Below are positions 44,889 through 52,963 of a stretch of DNA of 64,000 bases, in pieces. The DNA is taken from the NCBI RefSeq assembly GCF_030316765.1, contig NZ_JASZYT010000009.1, positions 186,001-250,000 on the forward strand, in the 5' to 3' direction. The notes under the pieces were generated by a model that saw only the letters and a program-made list of their open reading frames with translations, was not told the DNA's origin and did no database searches. Position numbers and translations under genes: made by a program. The number at the start of each line of letters is the position of its first letter. Positions within the stretch are counted from its first letter, which is position 1. This stretch comes from Variovorax saccharolyticus (GTDB lineage: Bacteria > Pseudomonadota > Gammaproteobacteria > Burkholderiales > Burkholderiaceae_C).

Positions 44889-46259
44889 ATGGCACGCAAC
44901 ACCCAGGTCGCAGCCGACCACAACGCCCCTCCCGTCACCCGCATCCTGGCCGAATACGTCGCCGGCCACGCCTCGCGCGGCTGGAGCGACGCGGTCGATA
45001 ACGAAGCCCACCGGACCTTCCTCAACTGGCTGGGCTGCGCTGTGGGCGCGGCGCGCCACGAAGCGGTCGACGCCGCCCTGGCCGCGGTGCAGGTGCTGCA
45101 GCCGGCGCCCCAAGCCACCCTGCTCGGCCGCACCGAGAAGGTCGACATCGCCAGCGCGGCGCTGCTCAACGGCATCAGCTCGCACACCTTCGACTTCGAC
45201 GACACGCACCTGAAGACCATCATCCACCCGGCCGGCCCGGTGGCCTCGGCCGTGCTGGCGCTGGCCGAGCACACCGGCGCCAGCGGCCGTGCGGTGCTCG
45301 ATGCGCTGGTGCTCGGCATCGACGTCGCCTGCCGGCTCGGCAACACGGTGTACCCCGATCACTACGACCGCGGCTGGCACATCACCGGGACCACCGGCAT
45401 GCTGGGCGCCGCCGCCGGCTGCGCCCGCCTGCTCGGGCTGGATGCCGACCGCACGGCGATGGCGCTCGGCATCGCTGCCTCGCAGCCGATCGGGCTGCGC
45501 GAGCAGTTCGGCACCATGACCAAGCCCTTCCATCCGGGTGGCGCCGCGCGCGCCGGCCTGATGGCGGCACTGATGGCGCAGCATGGCTACACCGCGAGCC
45601 CGAGGGCGATCGAGGCGCCGCGCGGCTGGGCGCAGGTGGTGTCCACCAAGTACGCATGGAACGAAGTGACCGATGAACTCGGCGAGCGCTTCGAGATCTC
45701 GTTCAACAGCTACAAGCCCTTCGCCTGCGGCATCGTGATCCATCCGAGCATCGATGCCTGCGTGCAGTTGCGCGAACGCGGCGTCCAGCCCGGGCAGATC
45801 GAGCGCATCGAGCTCAAGGTCCATTCGCTGGTGCTCGAACTCACCGGCAAGAAGGAACCGGCCGACGGCCTGCAAGGCAAGTTCAGCGTCTACCACGGCT
45901 GCGCCGCCGGCCTGGTGTTCGGGCGGGCGGCCGAAGAGGAGTTCGCCGACGACATCGTGAACCGGCCCGACGTGGTCGCGCTGCGGCGCAAGGTCGTGGC
46001 GACGGTGGACGACCGCATCGACGAGGCCAGCGCCGACGTGACCGCCGTGCTGATGGACGGCCGCCGCGAGCACGTGTTCGTCGAACACGCCATCGGCTCG
46101 CTGCAGCGCCCGATGAGCGATGCCGACCTGGAGCGCAAGTTCCACGGCCTGTCGGACGGAATCCTCGGCGCCGAGCGGACTTCCGAGCTGCTTGCCGCAT
46201 GCTGGTCGCTCGGCAAGGCAGCGGACGTTCGCGCCCTGACCCGCCTCGCGCGCCCCTGA
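44889..46259 (+). CDS. MmgE/PrpD family protein
   Basis: The 456-residue protein belongs to the MmgE/PrpD family (2-methylcitrate dehydratase, cis-aconitate decarboxylase relatives). Characteristic segments are GISSHTFDFDDTHLKTIIHPAGPVASAVLALAE, GTTGMLGAAAGCARLLGLDADRTAMALGIAAS and KPFHPGGAARAGLMAALMAQHGYTASPRAIE. Its genomic partner is a TTT receptor. The specific reaction cannot be read from sequence; dehydration or decarboxylation of a branched acid is the family's range. Confidence 0.92.
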   Translation: MARNTQVAADHNAPPVTRILAEYVAGHASRGWSDAVDNEAHRTFLNWLGCAVGAARHEAVDAALAAVQVLQPAPQATLLGRTEKVDIASAALLNGISSHTFDFDDTHLKTIIHPAGPVASAVLALAEHTGASGRAVLDALVLGIDVACRLGNTVYPDHYDRGWHITGTTGMLGAAAGCARLLGLDADRTAMALGIAASQPIGLREQFGTMTKPFHPGGAARAGLMAALMAQHGYTASPRAIEAPRGWAQVVSTKYAWNEVTDELGERFEISFNSYKPFACGIVIHPSIDACVQLRERGVQPGQIERIELKVHSLVLELTGKKEPADGLQGKFSVYHGCAAGLVFGRAAEEEFADDIVNRPDVVALRRKVVATVDDRIDEASADVTAVLMDGRREHVFVEHAIGSLQRPMSDADLERKFHGLSDGILGAERTSELLAACWSLGKAADVRALTRLARP

Positions 46260-46340
46260 GCGGGTCGCGCAAGCCCGCACCGCGCGAGACGCCGCGGCGG
46301 CTGGCGCTGGAGCTTTTTCAACAAGAAGAGAGAGATGCAC

Positions 46341-47213
46341 ATGAAGAGATTCGCCTCCCTGATTTCCATCGCCGCACTGGCCGCCACCCTCGTGGGGTGC
46401 GCAGGCACCGCCGTGCAGGCACCGGCGCTGCAGCCTGCGCCACCCGGAGCCATCGCAGCAGGCAAGGCCGAAGTGCTCTGGCTCGGCCAGGCCACCATGC
46501 GCATCACGACGCCCGGGGGCAAGGTCATCGTGGTCGACCCCTGGCTCACCACCAATCCGAAGACGCCGGCGGCGTTCAAGCAATTGCAAGCGCTGGGCAA
46601 GGTCGACCTGATCCTGGTGACGCACGCGCACTATGACCACTTCAACGACGCGCCGGCGCTCGCGAAGATGAACAACGTGCCGGTCTACAACGGCGGCGGC
46701 ATGGGCCCGGCGATCGTGAGCCTCGGCATCCTGCCGACGGCACAGGTGCAGCGCTTCGGCAAGAGCGGCACGGTCGCGCCCTTCGGACCGACCGGTGTGA
46801 AGATCACGGCGGTCCATGCCGAGCATTCTTCCGAACTGGTGTGGAAGAACCCCGCCACCGACAAGGAGGAAACGCACTTCGGCGGCGAGCCGGTGGGCTA
46901 CATCATCGAGCTGGAGAACGGCTTCAAGATCTGGCACATGGGCGATACCGGCCTGTACGGCGACATGAAGCTGATCGGCGAAACATTCAAGCCCGACCTG
47001 GTGCTGATCCCGATCGGCGGCCACTTCACGATGGGCCCGCAGGACGCGGCCACCGCCGTGCGCGACATGATCAAGCCGAAGTACGCGATTCCGATTCACT
47101 ACGGCACCTTTCCCCTGCTGCGGGGCACGCCGGCCGAGTTCACTTCTGCGCTCGGCAGCGCTTCCGCGACCCGGGTGCTGGTGCCCGAGCCGGGCCAGAA
47201 GGTCGACTTCTGA
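46341..47213 (+). CDS. metallo-beta-lactamase-fold lipoprotein (UPF0173-like)
   Basis: The protein is about 290 residues, with a lipoprotein signal (MKRFASLISIAALAATLVGC; lipobox LVGC). Its MBL-fold domain has the zinc motif THAHYDHFND, plus LWLGQATMRIT near the start and a late IPIHYG histidine. It resembles UPF0173 metal-dependent hydrolases, which are usually cytoplasmic, so the lipid anchor is unusual. The stop overlaps the next start by one base (TGATG). Substrate is unknown. Confidence 0.85.
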   Translation: MKRFASLISIAALAATLVGCAGTAVQAPALQPAPPGAIAAGKAEVLWLGQATMRITTPGGKVIVVDPWLTTNPKTPAAFKQLQALGKVDLILVTHAHYDHFNDAPALAKMNNVPVYNGGGMGPAIVSLGILPTAQVQRFGKSGTVAPFGPTGVKITAVHAEHSSELVWKNPATDKEETHFGGEPVGYIIELENGFKIWHMGDTGLYGDMKLIGETFKPDLVLIPIGGHFTMGPQDAATAVRDMIKPKYAIPIHYGTFPLLRGTPAEFTSALGSASATRVLVPEPGQKVDF

Positions 47214-48016
47214 TGACGCCCACTCGCCGCTCCTTCATCGCCGCGGGCGGAGTGCTGCTGGCCGGCTGCGCGGGCACCGCGCCCGACCCTCGCGCCGGCG
47301 CCAGGGCGGAGCTCGGTTCCACGGGCAAGCTGCGCGCCGCGATCAACCTGGGCAATCCGATCCTCGCCAGCCGGGACGCGGCCGGCGAGCCGCGCGGCGT
47401 CTCGGTCGACCTGGCGCGCGAGGCGGCGCGCCGGCTCGACCTGCCGATCGAGCTGGTGGTCTTCAATTCCGCCGGCAACGTGGTGGAGGCGGTCAAGGCG
47501 CGCCAGGTCGACCTGGCTTTCGTCGCCATCGATCCGGTCCGGGCGGCCGACACCGACTACACGGCCCCCTACGTGATCATCGAAGGCGCCTACCTGGTGC
47601 GCACCGCCTCGCCGCTGCAGCGCAACGAGGAAGTCGACCGCGCCGGCACGCGGGTCGTCGTGGGCCGCGGCAGCGCCTACGACCTGTACCTCACACGCGA
47701 GCTGAAGTCCGCGACGCTGGTGCGGGCGCCGACCTCGCCGGCGGTCACCGACATGTTCCTGGCGCAGAACCTCGAAGTGGCGGCCGGCGTCAAGCAGCAA
47801 CTGGAGGCGGACGCCCGGCGCGCGGGCGGCGTGCGCCTGCTGCCCGGACGCTTCATGGTCATCGAACAGGCCATGGGCGTGCCCAAGGGCCGGCTCGCGG
47901 CCCAGGCCTGGCTGAGCGGCTTCATCGAGGACATGAAGGCCTCCGGCTTCGTCGCCGCCTCGCTGCAGAAGCACGGCATCGAGGGCGCCGGGGTGGCACC
48001 GGCGCGCGCACCATGA
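47213..48016 (+). CDS. amino-acid-type periplasmic binding lipoprotein (SBP family 3-like)
   Basis: The 267-residue protein has a Tat-like lipoprotein signal (MTPTRRSFIAAGGVLLAGC). The mature part has the type 2 binding fold: LRAAINLGNPILASRDAAGEPRGVSVDLAREAARRL, VKARQVDLAFVAIDPVRAADTDYTAPYVIIEGAYLV, RVVVGRGSAYDLYLTREL. These are the strands of an amino-acid or related solute receptor. It is translationally coupled to the MBL-fold lipoprotein and may serve a transporter encoded elsewhere. No permease or ATPase gene follows. Confidence 0.85.
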   Translation: MTPTRRSFIAAGGVLLAGCAGTAPDPRAGARAELGSTGKLRAAINLGNPILASRDAAGEPRGVSVDLAREAARRLDLPIELVVFNSAGNVVEAVKARQVDLAFVAIDPVRAADTDYTAPYVIIEGAYLVRTASPLQRNEEVDRAGTRVVVGRGSAYDLYLTRELKSATLVRAPTSPAVTDMFLAQNLEVAAGVKQQLEADARRAGGVRLLPGRFMVIEQAMGVPKGRLAAQAWLSGFIEDMKASGFVAASLQKHGIEGAGVAPARAP

Positions 48017-48026
48017 CCCGGCCGCC

Positions 48027-49286
48027 TCAGCCGAGCTCTGTCCGCGCGCCGGCAGGAGGCACCGGGATCGACAGGCGCACCGCGGTGCCTCGCCCCGGCG
48101 CATCCGTGATGGCGAGCTGAAGCCCGGCCTCCTCGGCGCGGCGCTGCATGCCTCTGAGCCCCCGGCCCTGATGCCGGGCGCTGGCCGATGCGGGCGGCAT
48201 GCCCCGCCCGTTGTCGACCACCTGCAGCTCCACGCCATGGCCGTCCTGCAGACAGCGGCAGCTCATCGTCAACTCGCTGGCGCCGGCGTGGCGCATCACG
48301 TTGGCCACCGCCTCCTGGGCGATGCGCAAGCTGTGCGTGACGCTGAGCGAGGGCAGCCGCTCGAGCGCCGGATGGTCTTCGACTTGCCAGTGCAGTTCGA
48401 CCCCGAGCCGGCCCAGGCTGGGCTGGATGCGATAGCGGAGCATGGCCAGGCCCTCGACCAGGCTGGGGCTGTCCTGCTGCAGCGTGTCGACCGTGATCTT
48501 CAAGTCGAGAAGACACTGCTCCAGCGCCATGGCCAGGGCCTGCTGCTCGGGGTTCTTCAGGTCCAGCGACGAGAGGATCGACACCAGCTGGGAGCCGACG
48601 CCGTCGTGCACGTCCTGGGCGATCCGCTGGCGCTGCAGGTCGCCCAGGCCACGGCTCGCGGCTTGCGCGCGAGCTCGCAACTGCGTCGTCACCAGCGACC
48701 ACAGGGCGACCAGCACGGTGGGATAGATGAACATCCCGGCCACCGCCAGCCTGGAGGTGGGATGGTGCCAGAGGTCCGAGACCAGGCAGTAGAGCAGCAG
48801 CACCACCGACAGCAGCGCCGTGCCCACCACCTTCTCGCGGCGGTAGGAGGGCCATCGCCACAGCAGCAAGGCCAGCACCGCGCCGACGATCAGCCAGTTG
48901 GTGGCCTCCCAGACATAGAACCAGCCCGCGTGGCCGAGCCAGGTCCAGGCGAGCAGCACGGCCCCGCCGCCGGCCACCTGCACCACCCAGACGATCCAGG
49001 TCAGGCGGCCGCCGATCCGCGTGCCCGTCAGCACCAGCGTGCAGGCGGCGGCAACGCACAGCTGATAGCCCATGTGCTCGATGAATTCGTCGACCGGTCC
49101 CGGCGGCGTGGGCGAGAAGCGCGCCTGCCACGCCAGGAAGACCATCCAGGCCAGCAGCCCCAGGGCCATCGCGAGGTCCAGCCCCTTGTGCTCGCGCTGC
49201 CGCCCGGAGATCGACAGCACGGCCACCGTCAGGACGACCGCCACCAGGCCGAGCAGCGGGCCAGCTTGCGAAGCGACCACTGTCAT
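48027..49286 (-). CDS. NarL-type sensor histidine kinase
   Basis: The 419-residue protein has about six N-terminal spans (residues 1-195), then a HisKA_3 dimerisation helix with phospho-acceptor His in IAQDVHDGVGSQL. An HATPase follows: RIAQEAVANVMRHAG, VVDNGRGMPP, GRGLRGMQRRAEEAG. The membrane part has no long periplasmic loop, so it may sense a signal within the membrane. It lies 16 bases after the response regulator gene, and the two form a two-component pair. Confidence 0.9.
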   Translation of the reverse strand: MTVVASQAGPLLGLVAVVLTVAVLSISGRQREHKGLDLAMALGLLAWMVFLAWQARFSPTPPGPVDEFIEHMGYQLCVAAACTLVLTGTRIGGRLTWIVWVVQVAGGGAVLLAWTWLGHAGWFYVWEATNWLIVGAVLALLLWRWPSYRREKVVGTALLSVVLLLYCLVSDLWHHPTSRLAVAGMFIYPTVLVALWSLVTTQLRARAQAASRGLGDLQRQRIAQDVHDGVGSQLVSILSSLDLKNPEQQALAMALEQCLLDLKITVDTLQQDSPSLVEGLAMLRYRIQPSLGRLGVELHWQVEDHPALERLPSLSVTHSLRIAQEAVANVMRHAGASELTMSCRCLQDGHGVELQVVDNGRGMPPASASARHQGRGLRGMQRRAEEAGLQLAITDAPGRGTAVRLSIPVPPAGARTELG

Positions 49287-49302
49287 GCGGGGCAGCGCGC
49301 GC

Positions 49303-50097
49303 TCAGATCAGCCGCCGGTGCGACGCCTGGCTGACCGCCTGGGCCCTGGACCGCACGCGCAGCTTGCGATAGATGTTGCGGATGTGGGTGTTGACGGTCT
49401 GGACGCTGAGCCCGAAATGCTCCGCGATCTCGGGACTGGTGTGGCCGAGCGCCACCTGCTTGAGCACCTCGCGCTCGCGCTCCGAGAGCACATGGCTCTC
49501 GCCGGCCGTCCCCTCGCCCGCCGCGGTCGAAGCCGCCGCGGAGGGCGCCCCGAGCCGCTGCAGCAGCCGTCGCGCCAGGTTGGGCGTGATCGACGCGCCG
49601 CCGCTGCACACCTGCAGTACCGCCTGCGGAAAGCTGCCGAACCATGCGTTCTTGACCAGGTAGCCGGTGGCGCCGAGCTCGAAGGCGCGAATGGCGCGCT
49701 GCTCGTCATCCATGACCGAGATCACGATCGCCTCGGCGTGATTGCGTACCCGCTTCATGTGCTCGATCAGCTCGAAGCCGGAGCCGTCGCCCAGGTTGAG
49801 GTCGACGATCATGACGTCGAACTCGGCGCTCGACACCAGCCGCTTGCCGCTGCGCGCGCATTCGGCCTGGCCGACCAGGTCGATGCGCAGGTCGGAGGTC
49901 AGCTCGCCGGCGATCACGCGGCGGATGTGGGGGTCGTCGTCGATCAGGACCACGCGCACCATCCGGCCCGGCTCGAAGGTGAGGAAATCCGGCCAGACCG
50001 ACGCCAGGTTGTGACGGGTCTCGTACGGCTGGCCATTGCTGCTCGTGAGGCCGAACACATCGGCCGTCGTGGGGGGCGTCTGCAGCGAACTCTTCAT
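49303..50097 (-). CDS. NarL/FixJ-type response regulator
   Basis: The 264-residue protein has a receiver domain with VRVVLIDDDPHIRRVIAG, phospho-acceptor Asp in MIVDLNLGDGSG and the GYLVKNA lysine. The LuxR-type helix-turn-helix is SEREREVLKQVALGHTSPEIAEHFGLSVQTVNTHIRNIYRKL. About 45 residues precede the receiver domain (MKSSLQTPPTTADVFG), which is longer than usual; a later start at MVRVVL is possible. The kinase gene follows. It is downstream of the type I secretion genes in the same direction, with 136 bases between. Confidence 0.88.
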   Translation of the reverse strand: MKSSLQTPPTTADVFGLTSSNGQPYETRHNLASVWPDFLTFEPGRMVRVVLIDDDPHIRRVIAGELTSDLRIDLVGQAECARSGKRLVSSAEFDVMIVDLNLGDGSGFELIEHMKRVRNHAEAIVISVMDDEQRAIRAFELGATGYLVKNAWFGSFPQAVLQVCSGGASITPNLARRLLQRLGAPSAAASTAAGEGTAGESHVLSEREREVLKQVALGHTSPEIAEHFGLSVQTVNTHIRNIYRKLRVRSRAQAVSQASHRRLI

Positions 50098-50233
50098 GGT
50101 CTTGTACCAGCTTCCATCGCGTCTCCTCTCGAATGCACCCGTCAGTGTCGACGAAGGTATAGCGAAGCGGGCCAAATTGCTAGTGGGAGTAACGCAGTTC
50201 CGTGAAGCATTGCATGGCCGGCGAGTGCAGGAA

Positions 50234-51592
50234 CTAGGGTCGATCGCCGAACTGGGCCGCGACCGCGCGCAGGTCGGGCTCCTGCAGCACGCCGGCGAGC
50301 TGGCGCACGCGCAGGCCCGCGAACAGCTGCTGGTAGCGTGCCTCGATCAGGTCGCGGATCGACTGCGCCAGGCGCTCCTGCGAGTCGAGCACATCCACGT
50401 TGGTGCGCTCGCCGCCGACGAAGCTGCGGCGCGTCGCATCGACCAGCGTGTGGCTGGTCACGACGGCGGCCACCAGCGCCTCGATGCGCTGGACGCTGGA
50501 GCGCTGCACGCGGTACTGGCGCTGCAGGTCCACTTGCAGTTCGGCCACCCGCGAGGCCAGGTCCGCCTCCGCCTTGGACAGCTGCGCCAGCGCCTGGCGC
50601 ACCGCCGCCGAGACCGCGCCACCCGCATAGAGCGGCACGTTCAGCTGCAGTCCGACCGTGCCGGTGCGCGACGACTGCTGGTAGGTTGAGGTGGTGTCCG
50701 ACTGGCTGTCGCCGACGCTCATCAGCAGTTCGAGCCGCGGCAGATGCCCGCTCTCGACGCGCACGACTTCCTGGCGGGCGGCGGCGATGGCCTGCTTCAG
50801 GCTCTCGACTTCGCTGTTGAAAGTCAGCACCCGCGCGCGCCATTCGTCGAGCGAGTCCGCGAGCGGCGGCACGCCGGCGCCGTCGGCCTTGAGCCGCTCG
50901 AGCGTGCCGACCGGAACGCCGATCATGGCCTGCAGTGCATTCAGCTCGCTCTGCGCGTGGTCCTGCGCCACCACCAGGTGCGCCTGCATCAGGGAGCGCT
51001 TCGAAGCGGTTTCCAGCACGTCGGTGCGGGTCCCCTCGCCGCCTGCCAGGCGCTGCTCGTTCGAGCGCAGCTGCTCGTCCAGCGCCCTGAGCTGCGCCTG
51101 CACCAGCCGCACTTCTTCCGCCGCCAGCAAGGCCCTGGAGTAGGCATCGAAGACCCGCACCATGAGCTCCTGCTCGCGCGAGGCGAACAGCGCCTCGCTG
51201 GCGGCCGTGCGCGCAATGCCCTGGTCGCGGGCGGCCCAGGCCCCGGGGTCGTAGAGCGGCTGGCGCAACTGCAGGCTGGAGGTGCTGCTGGCGTAGCCGC
51301 CCCGGTTGTCGACCCGCCCGTTCGAATCCGTGACCTCGGCCCGGTTGCGGTTGCTCGACGCCACCGCGGAGACCGTCGGCAGGACCCGGGCGCGCCCGAG
51401 CGCCTGGTACTCGAGGCCCTCCTGCCGCGCAGCCCGGGCCCACTGGAACTTCGGGTCGTTCGCGAGCGCGGCTTCATAGGCTTGCATCAGGCCCATCCGA
51501 TCGTCGGCGGCCGAGGCCGGGCCACACAAGAACAGCATCGACATCGCCACCCCGGCCCAGCCTCCCGCGCACCGTCGCAGCTGCAAGTTCAT
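50234..51592 (-). CDS. TolC-family outer membrane channel of type I secretion
   Basis: The 452-residue protein has a signal peptide (LFLCGPASAA) and TolC-type architecture: LMQAYEAALANDPKFQWARAARQ, long coiled helices, and a repeated second half (TGTVGLQLNVPLYAGGAVSAAVRQALAQL, RSFVGGERTNVDVLDSQERL). It would form the outer-membrane tunnel for the RTX peroxidase. The ATG overlaps the HlyD-family stop (ATGA). It is the fourth gene of the secretion operon. Confidence 0.92.
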   Translation of the reverse strand: MNLQLRRCAGGWAGVAMSMLFLCGPASAADDRMGLMQAYEAALANDPKFQWARAARQEGLEYQALGRARVLPTVSAVASSNRNRAEVTDSNGRVDNRGGYASSTSSLQLRQPLYDPGAWAARDQGIARTAASEALFASREQELMVRVFDAYSRALLAAEEVRLVQAQLRALDEQLRSNEQRLAGGEGTRTDVLETASKRSLMQAHLVVAQDHAQSELNALQAMIGVPVGTLERLKADGAGVPPLADSLDEWRARVLTFNSEVESLKQAIAAARQEVVRVESGHLPRLELLMSVGDSQSDTTSTYQQSSRTGTVGLQLNVPLYAGGAVSAAVRQALAQLSKAEADLASRVAELQVDLQRQYRVQRSSVQRIEALVAAVVTSHTLVDATRRSFVGGERTNVDVLDSQERLAQSIRDLIEARYQQLFAGLRVRQLAGVLQEPDLRAVAAQFGDRP

Positions 51593-52935
51593 TCCTCCGT
51601 CAGGGCCATCTTCAGGTTGTCCCTGATCGGGCGCGTGAGGTAGTTGGCCAGCGTCCGTTCGCCGGTCTTCACGAACAGTTCGACCGGCATGCCCGGGCGC
51701 ACCGGCAGCTTGCTGATCTCGATGCGGCCTTCGGGCGTGAGCTCGGCATGCATGCGGTAGTAGGGCAAGCCGGTCTTCTCGTCCATCAGCCGGTCGGCCG
51801 AGACCTGGGTGACCACGCCCGGAATGCGCGGCGTGGTGTTCTGGTTGAACGCAGAGAAGATCAGCTCCACCGGGAGATCGCGACGCACCGAGTCGATCAG
51901 GTGCACCGGCACGTGGCCCTCGACGATCAGGGGCTCGCCCTGCGGCACGATGTCCATCATCCGGAAGCCCGGCGAGACCACGCCACCCTGCGTGAAGATG
52001 CTCAGGTCCGCGACGGTGCCGTCGACCGGCGCCCGCACCACCGCGTTGGCCAGTTCGTGGTCGAGGTTCTCCAGCTGGCTGCGCAGCGCATCGGCCTCCT
52101 TCTGCACTTCGGCCAGGTGGGTGCGGACCTCCTTCTGGAACTCCTGCTGGCGATGCAGGCGCCGCAGCCTGAGTTCGCTGGTCTGCCTCTGGCCCTTCGC
52201 GATGTTGCCCAGGTCCTCCGACAGCGAGGAAGACAGCTGCGCCCAGGTGCGCTCCAGTTCCAGCAGCCGGTTGCGCGGCACGTAGCCATCGCGCGCGAGC
52301 TCCCGCATGCCGTCGAGCTGTTCCTTCAGGAACTTCATCTGCTCCTGCTTGCCGACGCGGGCTTCCCGCAGCCCCGCGGTGTGGGCCTCGATGCCCGCGA
52401 TGTTCTCGTCCAGCGCCGACAGCTCGGCCTGCAGCGAAGAGCGCCGCGACGAGAACAGCTGCTGCTGCACCGACAGGATGGCGGCCACCCGCGGATCGCT
52501 GCGGGCCGCCTCGGCATCGGCCGGGAAGACGACCGCCGCTCGGCCATCGCGCTCGGCGAGCAGCCGCGCCTCGGTGCTGCGCGCGGTGTAGTACTGCACC
52601 CGCGTGACCGCCGCGTTCGAGCGCGCCTGCACGGAGTTCATGTGCACCAGGGGCTGCCCGGCCGTCACGCTGTCGCCTTCCTTGACCAGGATGGTCTGAA
52701 CCGTGCCGCCGGTCTGGTGCTGGACCGCCTTCTTGTTGCCGGCGACCGTCACCGTGCCGCTCATCGGCACGCCCTTGTCCAGCGGCGCCAGCAACGCCCA
52801 CAGCAGGAAGCCGCCGACGCCGGCGAGCACGATCCACCAGCCCAGGCGCGTGTGGCGGGCGGCGTCGGTGCGCAGCGACCCTTCGTCGGTCAAGCCGATG
52901 TCGGCGTCGGGCACGGGAGGTGGATTCATCGTCAT
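51589..52935 (-). CDS. HlyD/PrtE-type membrane fusion protein
   Basis: The 448-residue protein has an N-terminal inner-membrane span (GWWIVLAGVGGFLLWALLAPLDKG), then lipoyl halves and a long coiled coil (about 100-260, SLSEDLGNIAKGQRQTSEL). The C-terminal beta-barrel has GVVSPGFRMMDIVPQGEPLIVEGHVPVHLIDSVR. It links the ABC exporter with the TolC-like channel. GAGG lies about 10 bases before the ATG. Length is normal for PrtE-type adaptors. Confidence 0.94.
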   Translation of the reverse strand: MTMNPPPVPDADIGLTDEGSLRTDAARHTRLGWWIVLAGVGGFLLWALLAPLDKGVPMSGTVTVAGNKKAVQHQTGGTVQTILVKEGDSVTAGQPLVHMNSVQARSNAAVTRVQYYTARSTEARLLAERDGRAAVVFPADAEAARSDPRVAAILSVQQQLFSSRRSSLQAELSALDENIAGIEAHTAGLREARVGKQEQMKFLKEQLDGMRELARDGYVPRNRLLELERTWAQLSSSLSEDLGNIAKGQRQTSELRLRRLHRQQEFQKEVRTHLAEVQKEADALRSQLENLDHELANAVVRAPVDGTVADLSIFTQGGVVSPGFRMMDIVPQGEPLIVEGHVPVHLIDSVRRDLPVELIFSAFNQNTTPRIPGVVTQVSADRLMDEKTGLPYYRMHAELTPEGRIEISKLPVRPGMPVELFVKTGERTLANYLTRPIRDNLKMALTEE

Positions 52936-52963
52936 GGCAATGGCCTCGCAGACACGATGGGGC

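Noticed and set aside
43266..47099. Minus-strand open frame of about 1277 codons across GntR, TTT, MmgE/PrpD and MBL-fold genes
   Set aside because: It lies opposite several genes with clear family motifs. Its translation is His/Arg/Gly-rich without recognisable domains, typical of antisense frames in GC-rich DNA.
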